From Faecalicatena faecalis (lineage in GTDB: Bacteria > Bacillota > Clostridia > Lachnospirales > Lachnospiraceae): a stretch of 64,000 nucleotides of DNA. Location: contig NZ_JABACJ020000004.1 in the NCBI RefSeq assembly GCF_012524165.2, positions 124,001 to 188,000 on the forward strand, written 5' to 3'. The notes under the pieces are model-generated. The model ran no database searches, was not told the DNA's origin, and was given only the letters and a program-made list of their open reading frames with translations. The translations under genes were made by a program, and so were the position numbers. Numbering within the stretch: the first letter of the stretch is position 1; each line of letters starts with the position of its first letter. Positions 37,231 to 45,391 of the stretch are shown here, in pieces.

Positions 37231-37557
37231 ACTGACTGGATGGGCCAGCTGTGCCAAATACGGGATGGTGCTGTCAGGGGTGCTCTGCATGTTGTTTCGA
37301 ATGTCTTAGAACGCGCGCTAGAATCCGTTAAAGAAAATTGGAGAAAAGAGAGGTCAGAATTTGCCGTTCATCGGCAGAATTCTGTGGCATACTTGACGGG
37401 AAATCATCAGGATTTCCCGTCATATATGCCAGTGCCTCCCTTTTCTCCAATTTTCCTTTTACGGATTCTAAGCAAGTGGTCCGATATTTGAAACAACATG
37501 CAGAGCACCCCTGACAGCACCATCCCGCATTCGGCACAGCGTCCCCCTTCCATCAGT
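37231..37557. repeat. 327-bp imperfect palindrome (foldback element or large RNA hairpin)
   Basis: The stretch from 37248 (GCTGTGCC) to 37540 (GGCACAGC) is an inverted repeat with arms of about 140 bases. The outermost 50 bases match at all but two positions and a second block (AGAATCCGT...AAATTGGAGAAAAG) is almost identical. A weaker match extends it to 37231 and 37557. The centre holds two hairpins: CAGAATTTGCCG with CGGCAGAATTCTG, and GACGGGAAAT with ATTTCCCGTC. Open frames inside it are mirror images of each other and not credible genes. It lies between the glyA terminator and the aryl-CoA ligase operon. A MITE-like foldback element or a structured non-coding RNA are the main options. Confidence 0.8.
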
Positions 37558-37616
37558 CAAGTCAAGTTCGTTCACTATTTCTCAAATTAATGCTTTAAAT
37601 TGGCGAAGTGTTGTGT

Positions 37617-37622
37617 TATACT
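37617..37622 (+). promoter_or_regulatory. -10 box of the paaK-ior operon
   Basis: TATACT with an extended -10 (TGT) 41 bases before the first ligase ATG. The -35 (TTTAAA region, 17 bases upstream) is poor, so an activator may be needed. Confidence 0.4.
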
Positions 37623-37662
37623 TATTTGAAACGAATGTTTTATGGCTAAGGAGGATTTAGGA

Positions 37663-38973
37663 ATGATTTGGGCAAAGGAAGAGACTCTGCCAAGGGCTGA
37701 GATCGAGAAGATCCAGTTAGAACGGTTAAAAGAGACGGTGTCATACATTTATGAGCGCGTTGAGCCTTACCGTAAAAAGATGGATGAGGCAGGCATCAGA
37801 CCAGAGGATATCCAGACATTAGATGATTTGAGAAAGATGCCGTTTACATATAAAGCAGACTTCAGGGACCATTATCCAGACGGTCTGTTTGCGGTTGATA
37901 AGAAGGATATCGTCAGATACCATGCCAGCTCCGGTACGACTGGAAAGCCGACGGTCGTAGGTTATACCCAGAATGATCTGGATATCTGGCTGAACAATGT
38001 AGCAAGGATTGCCTGCATGGGAGGTGCTACCGCAGAGGATGTGGCTCAGATTTCATTTGGATATGGCACATTTACCGGTGCACTTGGGCTGCATGGAGGG
38101 CTGGAGAAGATTGGAGCATCCGTTATTCCGATGTCCTCCGGCAATACGAATAAGCAGATCATGTTCCTTCAGGACATGGGAGTGACCCTGTTGGTTGCCA
38201 CTCCATCTTATGCACTTCATTTAGGGGAAGTGTTAAGAGAGAGGGGAATCGATCCATCCAAGGATCTGAAATTACATATCGGCCTTTTCGGCGGAGAGGG
38301 AATGACCGAGCCGATGCGGGATGAGATGCATAAGGCCTGGGGAGATCAATTCGTCTGTACACAGAATTATGGAATGAGCGAATTATGCGGACCAGGTGTA
38401 GCGGGAGAGTGTACCGAGCTTTGTGGAATGCATATTAATGAGGATTGGTTCATCCCGGAGATCATTGATCCTGAGACCGAAGAGATTCTGCCTCCGGGTG
38501 AGATCGGGGAATTGGTCATCACCTGTCTTGGCAAAGAAGCGCTTCCATTGATCAGATACCGCACAGGAGACCTGACAAAGCTCATGTATGAACCGTGTGC
38601 ATGTGGCAGAACAACAGTGCGTATGGCGAACCTGTCAGGACGTGCAGATGATATGCTTGTCATCAGAGGCGTGAATGTATTCCCAGGACAGATCGAAGAG
38701 GTATTGTTTAAGATTGATGAGATTGGACCTCACTACGAGATCCTGGTAGAGAGAAAGAACAGACTGGATGTCATGACGATTACCGTAGAACTGATCGATG
38801 ACAGGCTTTTGGACAGCTACGCATTACTGAGCGAACTAGAGCAGCGCATCAAGTCGGCGCTTAAGTCACAGCTCGGACTCGCGACCCATATCAGATTGGT
38901 TGCACCAAATTCCCTGAGACGATTCGAGGGAAAAGCGAAGAGAGTGACAGATTTACGAAAGGATGGTTTATAA
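37663..38973 (+). CDS. paaK: Phenylacetate--CoA ligase family enzyme, copy 1
   Basis: A 436-residue adenylate-forming enzyme activating an aryl acid to its CoA thioester with ATP. Evidence: YRKKMDEAGIRPEDIQTLDD, the P-loop ASSGTTGKPTVVGYT (about residues 86-100), QNYGMSELCGPGV (about 229-241) and the C-terminal VIRGVNVFPGQIEEVL (about 333-348). In anaerobes with indolepyruvate oxidoreductase the enzyme may run toward arylacetate and ATP. The frame is open from 37642, but that region is the AAGGAGG ribosome binding site, so the ATG at 37663 is taken. First gene of a six-gene operon. Confidence 0.92.
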   Translation: MIWAKEETLPRAEIEKIQLERLKETVSYIYERVEPYRKKMDEAGIRPEDIQTLDDLRKMPFTYKADFRDHYPDGLFAVDKKDIVRYHASSGTTGKPTVVGYTQNDLDIWLNNVARIACMGGATAEDVAQISFGYGTFTGALGLHGGLEKIGASVIPMSSGNTNKQIMFLQDMGVTLLVATPSYALHLGEVLRERGIDPSKDLKLHIGLFGGEGMTEPMRDEMHKAWGDQFVCTQNYGMSELCGPGVAGECTELCGMHINEDWFIPEIIDPETEEILPPGEIGELVITCLGKEALPLIRYRTGDLTKLMYEPCACGRTTVRMANLSGRADDMLVIRGVNVFPGQIEEVLFKIDEIGPHYEILVERKNRLDVMTITVELIDDRLLDSYALLSELEQRIKSALKSQLGLATHIRLVAPNSLRRFEGKAKRVTDLRKDGL

Positions 38974-38976
38974 AAG

Positions 38977-40722
38977 ATGTCAGAAAAAGTAATTATGTTG
39001 GGCAATGAAGCCATTGCCAGAGGGGCTTATGAAGCAGGGGTGAAGGTTTCCTCCGCTTATCCTGGTACTCCAAGTACAGAGATCAGCGAATATCTGGTTC
39101 AGTATAAGAAGGACCTTTACGAAGAGTGGGCACCGAATGAGAAGGTAGCCACGGAAGTAGCAGTGGGAGCCAGTTTATCAGGAGTTCGTGCTATGGCATG
39201 TATGAAGCATGTCGGACTGAATGTAGCGTCTGATCCTTTGTATTCCGTTTCCTATATGGGAGTGAACGGAGGACTTGTCCTGATGGTTGCGGATGATCCG
39301 GGCCTATACAGCTCACAGAACGAGCAGGATACAAGAATGGTCGCAAGAGCCGCACAGGTTCCTGTGATTGAGCCGTCTGATAGTGCAGAGGCAAAGGATT
39401 TTGTGAAGGTAGCCTTTGAATTAAGTGAAAAGTTCGATAGACCGTTCATCTTTAGAACGACCACGAGGCTGGCACATTCGCAAGGGCTGGTGGATCTCTG
39501 CGAACGTGAAGAGGTAGAAGATAAGCCTTACGAGAAGAATATTCGCAAGAATGTCATGATGCCGGGCAACGCAAAGCTGCGTCATATTGAGATCGAGAAA
39601 CGGAATCTGGAACTGGCCGAGGCAGCAGAGACACTATCGATCAACAGGGTAGAGATGAATGATACCAGCATCGGTGTCATCACAAGCGGAATCCCATATC
39701 AGTATGTCAAAGAGGCACTCCCGAATGCCTCCGTATTGAAGCTCGGCATGGTCAATCCGCTTCCAAGAAAGATGATTGAAGAGTTTGCTTCCAAAGTGGA
39801 TACATTATATGTCGTGGAAGAATTAGACCCGGTCATCGAGGAGCAGGTGAAATCCTGGGGAATCAAGGTAATCGGAAAAGAAATCTTTACCGTACAGGGC
39901 GAGTACAGTGCTAACATGTTAAGAAAAGCCATCTTGAAAGAGGATCTGGAGATCAAGGCTCCGGCAGAGGCGCCACAGCGTCCGCCGATCTTATGTCCGG
40001 GATGTCCTCACCGCAGTGTCTACTATGTACTCAATAAGTTAAAAATGCATGCGGCTGGTGATATTGGATGTTACACATTAGGAGCTGTTGCACCACTTAG
40101 TGTAGTCGATACAACGATGTGCATGGGTTCCAGTATTTCCACCTTACACGGAATGGAAAAAGCAAAAGGAAAAGAGTACATCAAGAACTGGGTCGCTGTG
40201 ATCGGTGACTCTACATTTTTACATACAGGCGTGAATTCCCTGATGAACATGGTCTACAACAATGCCACAGGAACCGTTATGATCCTTGATAACTCCACAA
40301 CAGGTATGACTGGACACCAGGATCATGCGGCAACAGGCAAGACCCTTCAGGGCGATCCAACTTATGCCATTGATATTCCGAAACTGTGCCGTGCGATGGG
40401 CGTGAACAACGTCATCGAGGTGAATGCCTTCGACATAGCCACACTGGAAAAGGTAATCAAAGAGGAGACAGCAAGGGACGAAGTCTCTGTCATCATTACC
40501 AAGTCTCCATGTGTTCTTCTGGATAAGTCCAAAAAGCCACTGTACATTGCACATGAAGACAAGTGTAAGAAGTGCGGGATGTGCATGAAGCCGGGATGTC
40601 CTGCAATGACGAGAAATGCGGACGGCACGATCCATATTGACGATACCATGTGTACCGGATGCGGCCTGTGCGAATCCTTATGTAAATTTGATGCGATAGA
40701 ACTGGTAAAGGCGGGTGAATAA
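38977..40722 (+). CDS. iorA: Indolepyruvate:ferredoxin oxidoreductase, alpha subunit
   Basis: A 581-residue thiamine-diphosphate enzyme subunit. With IorB it oxidatively decarboxylates aryl pyruvates (from Trp, Phe, Tyr) to aryl-acetyl-CoA and reduces ferredoxin. Visible: SSAYPGTPSTEISEYL near residue 22, CPGCPHRSVYYVLNKL (about 334-349), the ThDP motif GDSTFLHTGVNSLMN (about 410-424), and two ferredoxin cluster motifs CKKCGMCMKPGC and CTGCGLCESLC near the C-terminus. It lies 3 bases after the first ligase and overlaps iorB by one base. Confidence 0.95.
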   Translation: MSEKVIMLGNEAIARGAYEAGVKVSSAYPGTPSTEISEYLVQYKKDLYEEWAPNEKVATEVAVGASLSGVRAMACMKHVGLNVASDPLYSVSYMGVNGGLVLMVADDPGLYSSQNEQDTRMVARAAQVPVIEPSDSAEAKDFVKVAFELSEKFDRPFIFRTTTRLAHSQGLVDLCEREEVEDKPYEKNIRKNVMMPGNAKLRHIEIEKRNLELAEAAETLSINRVEMNDTSIGVITSGIPYQYVKEALPNASVLKLGMVNPLPRKMIEEFASKVDTLYVVEELDPVIEEQVKSWGIKVIGKEIFTVQGEYSANMLRKAILKEDLEIKAPAEAPQRPPILCPGCPHRSVYYVLNKLKMHAAGDIGCYTLGAVAPLSVVDTTMCMGSSISTLHGMEKAKGKEYIKNWVAVIGDSTFLHTGVNSLMNMVYNNATGTVMILDNSTTGMTGHQDHAATGKTLQGDPTYAIDIPKLCRAMGVNNVIEVNAFDIATLEKVIKEETARDEVSVIITKSPCVLLDKSKKPLYIAHEDKCKKCGMCMKPGCPAMTRNADGTIHIDDTMCTGCGLCESLCKFDAIELVKAGE

Positions 40723-41294
40723 TGATGGCAGCAAAAAATATCATGATTGTAGGGGTAGGCGGTCAGGGAACCCTGCTTACCAGTAGAATTTTAGGTGGAC
40801 TTCCTCTTGCAGCAGGCTATGACGTCAAGCTTTCCGAGGTACACGGCATGGCACAGAGAGGCGGAAGCGTCGTGACTTTTGTCAGATACGGAGACCAGGT
40901 GGCAGAGCCGATCGTGGAAGAAGGGCAGGCAGATGTCATTATTGCGTTTGAGCGACTTGAGGCCCTTCGGTATGCACATTTTCTGAAAAAAGACGGCGCA
41001 CTGATCGTGAATGACTGGCGCATCGATCCGATGCCCGTCGTAATCGGGGCAGCCGAGTATCCGGAAGGAATTATGGAGAAGCTGGAATCAGAATATAAAG
41101 TGTATAAAGTGAATGCGACAGAAGAGTCCAAGAAACTCGGCAATCCGAGAGTCTTTAACCTGATTGTCCTGGGAATTGCGGCACAGCATATGGATTTCAC
41201 GAAAGAGCAGTGGTATGATGTAATTGAAAAGACCGTACCGCCAAAAACGATTGAAATCAACAAAAAAGCATTTGATGTGGGATACGCATTATAA
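40722..41294 (+). CDS. iorB: Indolepyruvate:ferredoxin oxidoreductase, beta subunit
   Basis: A 190-residue gamma/beta-type domain of 2-oxoacid:ferredoxin oxidoreductases: IMIVGVGGQGTLLTSRIL (about residues 6-23) and EVHGMAQRGGSVVTFVRYG (about 40-58) are diagnostic. It forms the heterodimer with IorA. The start overlaps the iorA stop (TAATG); a second ATG at 40725 is equally possible. Confidence 0.95.
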   Translation: MMAAKNIMIVGVGGQGTLLTSRILGGLPLAAGYDVKLSEVHGMAQRGGSVVTFVRYGDQVAEPIVEEGQADVIIAFERLEALRYAHFLKKDGALIVNDWRIDPMPVVIGAAEYPEGIMEKLESEYKVYKVNATEESKKLGNPRVFNLIVLGIAAQHMDFTKEQWYDVIEKTVPPKTIEINKKAFDVGYAL

Positions 41295-41313
41295 GGTAAA
41301 GGCAGGTGAGAGG

Positions 41314-41733
41314 ATGATTAAGCAGTTATCAGTATTCGTAGAGAACAGACCGGGCAGTCTGATGCAGGTGACCTCCGCATTGACAGAGGCGCATATCAAT
41401 ATTCGTGCAGTGGCATCGTTTGATACACCGGAGTTCGGGATTCTGCGGATGGTCGTGGATCAGCCCACAGAGGCAAAGGACTATTTGACCTCCAAAGGCT
41501 TCGTAGTGAGAATCCATGATGTGATCGGCGTAGAGTTAAAGGATGAGAAGGGGAATCTCAACCGTATGCTGTCTATCCTTGCGGACGGAGAAATCAATGT
41601 AAGCTATATTTATTCCTTCGTGATCCGTCAGGAGAAGGCACCGGTCATGGTGTTCAGTCCGGATGATTATGAAAAAGCGGCAAGGGTGCTGGAAGATGCC
41701 GATGTAAAAGTGATAGAGGATGCGGATTTATAA
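41314..41733 (+). CDS. Tandem ACT-domain protein, copy 1
   Basis: A 139-residue protein made of two ACT domains: MIKQLSVFVENRPGSLMQVT starts the first and GVELKDEKGNLNRMLSILAD the second (about residue 70). ACT domains bind amino acids and regulate metabolic enzymes. Its place between iorB and the second ligase suggests it senses an aromatic amino acid or its product for this pathway. The frame is open upstream inside iorB, but the family start and GCAGGTG support 41314. Confidence 0.88.
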   Translation: MIKQLSVFVENRPGSLMQVTSALTEAHINIRAVASFDTPEFGILRMVVDQPTEAKDYLTSKGFVVRIHDVIGVELKDEKGNLNRMLSILADGEINVSYIYSFVIRQEKAPVMVFSPDDYEKAARVLEDADVKVIEDADL

Positions 41734-41782
41734 GACGGTAGTCTTTATAAGTTAGAAAAAAAGACAAGGAGTTATCAGGAAA

Positions 41783-43114
41783 ATGGCGGCAGTGACATTA
41801 GAAAACTGGGTAGAGAGAATCAGGGACCCAAAGATTGAGTGCATGAGTGCTGACGAGATGGCAGCTCTGCAGAGTAAGCGGCTGGTAGATGTTGTGAACA
41901 GAGTGTACAACAACGTAGATTTCTACCACAAAAAGATGAAAGACCTCGGGGTGGAGCCTGGGGATATCAAAGGAATCGAGGATATCAATAAGCTTCCATT
42001 CACGACAAAAGAGGATTTAAGAGACAATTACCCATTTGGACTTCTGGCAATTCCAAAGAAGGATGTGGTCCGTGTACAGGGAACATCCGGTACAACAGGA
42101 AAGCTGACACTGGCTTCCTATTCACAGAAAGACGTGGATGTCTGGGGCGAGTGTGTGGCAAGATGTCTGACTATGGCAGGTCTGACTGAGGAAGACATCA
42201 TCCATGTATGCTATGGTTATGGATTATTTACTGGAGGCATGGGACTGGATTACGGCGCAAAAGCACTGGGGGCTACAGCAATCCCAATGTCCGCAGGGAA
42301 CACAAAGCGTCAGATGATGTGCATGGAGGATTTTGGAGCGACAGCATTTGCCTGTACTCCGTCTTATGCGCTCCATCTGGCAGAATCTCTTGAAGAAGCT
42401 GGTGTTGTGGACCGTCTGAAATTAAAGGCCGGAATCCACGGTGCAGAACCATGGACGGTAGAGATGCGTAAGAAGATCGAGAGCATCCTGAATATCAACT
42501 GCTTTGATATCTATGGATTATGTGAGATTTCTGGTCCGGGCGTGGCACAGGATTGTATTCACCATGCAGGGCTGCATATCAATGTAGACTATTTCTATCC
42601 AGAAGTTTTGAATCCTGCCACTCATGAGGCATGTGCGGATGGTGAGACAGGAGAGCTTGTATTTACAACGCTTGCAAAAGAAGCGATGCCTCTTTTGCGT
42701 TACCGCACTAAGGATTTGACCAGCATTGACCACAGCATGTGTGCATGTGGAAGGACGACCCCGAGAATTTCTAAGTTTACCGGACGTACGGACGATATGA
42801 AGGTCATCCGCGGAGTCAATGTATTCCCGACTCAGGTCGAGACAGCGCTCCTTAGCATCGGTGGTGCAGTAGCGCCTCATTATCTGATGATCGTGGACAG
42901 AGAGGATAATCTGGATGTCCTGACTGTTATGGTAGAGGTAGACGAAAGTATGTTCTCCGATGAGATCAGAAAACTGGATGCACTCAAGAATAAGATCAGT
43001 GGAGTCTTAAAACAGGCACTTGGTGTTTCTGCCCGCGTCAAACTGGTAGAGCCGAAGACAATACAGAGAAGTGAAGGAAAAGCGGTACGTGTCATTGACA
43101 AACGTAACCTGTAA
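41783..43114 (+). CDS. paaK: Phenylacetate--CoA ligase family enzyme, copy 2
   Basis: A 443-residue homologue of the first ligase of this operon. Motifs: QGTSGTTGKLTLASYS (about residues 95-110), DIYGLCEISGPGVAQD (about 240-255), LRYRTKDLTSIDHSMCACGR and VIRGVNVFPTQVETALL. Clear sequence divergence between the copies suggests different aryl substrates or opposite working directions. It is followed 14 bases later by a second ACT protein. Confidence 0.92.
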   Translation: MAAVTLENWVERIRDPKIECMSADEMAALQSKRLVDVVNRVYNNVDFYHKKMKDLGVEPGDIKGIEDINKLPFTTKEDLRDNYPFGLLAIPKKDVVRVQGTSGTTGKLTLASYSQKDVDVWGECVARCLTMAGLTEEDIIHVCYGYGLFTGGMGLDYGAKALGATAIPMSAGNTKRQMMCMEDFGATAFACTPSYALHLAESLEEAGVVDRLKLKAGIHGAEPWTVEMRKKIESILNINCFDIYGLCEISGPGVAQDCIHHAGLHINVDYFYPEVLNPATHEACADGETGELVFTTLAKEAMPLLRYRTKDLTSIDHSMCACGRTTPRISKFTGRTDDMKVIRGVNVFPTQVETALLSIGGAVAPHYLMIVDREDNLDVLTVMVEVDESMFSDEIRKLDALKNKISGVLKQALGVSARVKLVEPKTIQRSEGKAVRVIDKRNL

Positions 43115-43128
43115 AGGAGGTAAGCACG

Positions 43129-43572
43129 ATGGGAATCACAATACAACAATTATCCGTATTTCTCGAAAACCGTGAAGGGAGACTGGATGAGGTCCTTGCA
43201 GTACTTGCCAGTAACGATGTCAATATCGTCGCATTGAGCCTGGCAGATACATCAGATTACGGAATGCTTCGCATGATCGTATCTGATCCGAACAAGGGAA
43301 GGGCCGTGCTCAAGGAGAATGGAATCACAGCGATGCTGACTGATGTCGTTGCACTGCGTGTTCCGCATGCCACAGGTTCTTTGAGCAAAGCAATGCACCA
43401 GATCGTGGAAGGAGAAGTCAACATTGAATATATGTACGCATTTGCCAATGGGGACGACGCATCTGCGGTCCTCAAGACAGATGATCCGGCAAGAGTAGTC
43501 GATATTCTGCGTGGAAGTGGATTTGATGTCTGGGAAGCAGCAGAGGCATATGTATCCAACGTAAAGATCTGA
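43129..43572 (+). CDS. Tandem ACT-domain protein, copy 2
   Basis: A 147-residue two-ACT protein starting MGITIQQLSVFLENREGRLD behind a perfect AAAGGAGGT site. It has the same architecture as the protein at 41314, so the ligase-ACT pair appears twice in this operon. It probably binds an amino acid and tunes the pathway. Last gene before the terminator. Confidence 0.88.
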   Translation: MGITIQQLSVFLENREGRLDEVLAVLASNDVNIVALSLADTSDYGMLRMIVSDPNKGRAVLKENGITAMLTDVVALRVPHATGSLSKAMHQIVEGEVNIEYMYAFANGDDASAVLKTDDPARVVDILRGSGFDVWEAAEAYVSNVKI

Positions 43573-43652
43573 GGAAGATATGACCGAATTTATGTGATAA
43601 AGGAAATGGTGGGGCGGATGTTACATATCCGCCTTTCCTATACAATAAAAAT

Positions 43653-43686
43653 AAAAGGTACCTGGAGGATATCCAGATACCTTTTG
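43653..43686. terminator. Terminator between the ior operon and the cold shock gene
   Basis: AAAAGGTA (43653-43660) pairs with TACCTTTT (43678-43685), with an inner CTGG/CCAG pairing. A-rich sequence before and T-rich sequence in the 3' arm allow function on both strands between convergent genes. Confidence 0.7.
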
Positions 43687-43775
43687 GTGTTCTTAATCTC
43701 ATTTTGATGCATTGCTTTTAAATATTTAAATCTGATACTGAATTTATATATTTAAAGGTACAATTAAAATTCTGA

Positions 43776-43973
43776 TTAAAGTTTTACTACGTTAGTTGCC
43801 TGAGGTCCTTTAGCGCCTTCTGTTACTTCGAACTCAACAGCCTGGCCTTCTTCTAAGGATTTGAACCCATCCATCATTAATCCTGAATAGTGTACGAATA
43901 CATCATTGCCTTCAGAGTCAGAGATGAATCCATAACCTTTTTGGTTGTTAAACCATTTTACTGTACCTGTCAT
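43776..43973 (-). CDS. Cold shock protein (CspA/CspB family)
   Basis: A 65-residue single cold-shock domain protein with RNP1 KGYGFISD (about residues 13-20) and RNP2 DVFVHYSG (about 25-32). It binds single-stranded RNA/DNA as an RNA chaperone. The ATG at 43973 has GGAGGG upstream; an earlier in-frame ATG is part of that site. The leader is long and AT-rich, as usual for csp mRNAs. Confidence 0.96.
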   Translation of the reverse strand: MTGTVKWFNNQKGYGFISDSEGNDVFVHYSGLMMDGFKSLEEGQAVEFEVTEGAKGPQATNVVKL

Positions 43974-44015
43974 TGTGTTACCCTCCATAAATAAAAAAAT
44001 AAATGATAAAGTGTT

Positions 44016-44080
44016 CGTATGATTCTAACTTGATGTGATTCATACGGTGTAAGAGTAGCATATTTAACAATGAAAGTCAA
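44016..44080 (-). promoter_or_regulatory. Promoter and leader dyad of the cold shock gene
   Basis: On the minus strand TTGACT (44080-44075), a 17-base spacer and TACTCT (44057-44052) with an extended TGC give a start near 44045. Right there begins a dyad CGTATGA (44016-44022)/TCATACG (44040-44046), which would form a hairpin at the 5' end of the transcript. The leader to the ATG is about 70 bases. The rest of the spacer up to the next gene at 44327 is AT-rich without visible genes. Confidence 0.5.
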
Positions 44081-44326
44081 TGTATTTATGAAATGTTCCG
44101 TAAAAATACACAAAAGATGTCGAATGAGGATGCCCATGTGATTTGAATTCTGAAAATAAAGATGGAATAAAGATTGTATTTCTGTTCCTTTTTGCTTAAA
44201 ATGGAACTGTAGAGCAAACAAAAGAAAAATCCTATGAAAACGAAACAGGATTGTCGTGTGAACAAAATAGGACTGTCATAAGATTCAAACAAAAGCGGAA
44301 AAACCAAAAAAGGAGCGCAGCATATC

Positions 44327-44752
44327 ATGAAAATGTCGACAAAAGGGCAGTATGCGTTGGAGATTGTCGTTGACCTGGCATTGCATTCAAGCCCGGGCAG
44401 CCTCGAAAGCCTGAATCACATTGCAAAGAGGCGGCATCTTTCAGAAAAATACTTAGAGCGTATCGTTCGTGCATTGAAGCAGCATGGAATTCTGGAAAGT
44501 GTCCGCGGAGCCTATGGAGGCTACTGTCTGGCCAAACCACCGGAAGAGCTGAGTGTAAAAGAGGTCTTAAATGCGGTGGAGGGAGAGCTTGCCCCGGTGC
44601 AGTGTCTGACGTGTAAGAGCGACTGCGGTATTTCATGTGATTTATGTCCCACAAGGGAGACATGGGGGAATATGTGGGAGACAATCACAGATGCGGTAGG
44701 AAATATCATGATTTCAGATATACTTACCAGAGAAAAAGAATTAGAATTGTAG
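44327..44752 (+). CDS. Rrf2 family regulator with cysteine cluster (IscR-like)
   Basis: A 141-residue Rrf2 regulator: MKMSTKGQYALEIVVDLA and a winged helix with LSEKYLERIVRALKQHGILES, then the wing GAYGGYCLAKP. The C-terminal half holds CLTCKSDCGISCDLC (about residues 93-107), a run of cysteines well suited to bind an Fe-S cluster as in IscR. Its targets may include Fe-S or cysteine genes; a second Rrf2 gene and cysK follow. Closed by its own terminator. Confidence 0.9.
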   Translation: MKMSTKGQYALEIVVDLALHSSPGSLESLNHIAKRRHLSEKYLERIVRALKQHGILESVRGAYGGYCLAKPPEELSVKEVLNAVEGELAPVQCLTCKSDCGISCDLCPTRETWGNMWETITDAVGNIMISDILTREKELEL

Positions 44753-44760
44753 AAGGAGAG

Positions 44761-44791
44761 ACAGAGGAGGAAACTTCTCTGTTTTCTTTTT
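44761..44791 (+). terminator. Terminator of the first Rrf2 gene
   Basis: ACAGAGGAG (44761-44769), GAAA loop, CTTCTCTGT (44774-44782), then TTTCTTTTT. A textbook hairpin 8 bases after the stop. Confidence 0.85.
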
Positions 44792-44816
44792 GAGAAATAC
44801 TTTTTAGAAAAACAGA

Positions 44817-44845
44817 TTGACATCTTATAAAAAAGAGTGTATAAA
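44817..44845 (+). promoter_or_regulatory. Promoter of the second Rrf2 gene and cysK
   Basis: TTGACA (44817-44822), a 17-base spacer and TATAAA (44840-44845). The AT-rich stretch between the -10 and the ATG at 44899 (AACATATAATACTTATCAAT region) is where an Rrf2 repressor site would be expected, but no clear dyad is assigned. Confidence 0.65.
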
Positions 44846-44898
44846 TAAAACATATAATACTTATCAATTTAGTAGGAAATAAAAAACGGAGGTGTTAT

Positions 44899-45339
44899 AT
44901 GAAGGTATCTACAAAAGGGAGATATGGTCTACGCGCCCTGGTGGACGTGGCAGCAAATTCACAGGGAGGCCCGGTCTCTCTGGTACAGACTGCGAACAGA
45001 CAGAATATTTCTTTGAACTATCTGGAACAAGTCTTCGGTGTTCTGCGGAAAGCCGGGATTGTAGTCAGTGTGAAAGGCGCAGGCGGCGGGTATATGCTGG
45101 CCCGGGATGCCGCATGTATCACCGTGAAGGAGATACTGGAGGCGTTGGAGGGAGAATTTTCCATCGCAGACAGGGCCGGAGAGCAGGAATATGATGCAGT
45201 GCAGAAGGCGATACGGGAGCTTGTCTGGGATGAGGTCGATCAGAGAGTGAATGAGTTTCTGGCACAGCGGACTCTGGAACAATTGGTGAAGGAGTATAGG
45301 GAAAATCTCGATTATAGTTCGAATATGTACTATATTTAG
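44899..45339 (+). CDS. Rrf2 family regulator, CymR-like
   Basis: A 146-residue Rrf2 protein: MKVSTKGRYGLRALVDVA, ISLNYLEQVFGVLRKAGIV and the wing GAGGGYMLAR. Unlike its neighbour it has only one cysteine (AACITV), so it is not of the Fe-S type. With cysK directly downstream it matches CymR, the cysteine-metabolism repressor that in Bacillus works in complex with CysK. The regulator-partner arrangement is inferred from context. Confidence 0.88.
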   Translation: MKVSTKGRYGLRALVDVAANSQGGPVSLVQTANRQNISLNYLEQVFGVLRKAGIVVSVKGAGGGYMLARDAACITVKEILEALEGEFSIADRAGEQEYDAVQKAIRELVWDEVDQRVNEFLAQRTLEQLVKEYRENLDYSSNMYYI

Positions 45340-45391
45340 AGATTGACAAAAGGAACAGGAAAATGAAAGCAATATGAAAGTGAGGAAGAAT

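Noticed and set aside
37240..37537. Open frames of 60-80 codons on both strands inside the palindrome
   Set aside because: They mirror each other because the DNA is an inverted repeat, lack sensible ribosome binding sites and show no protein-like pattern.
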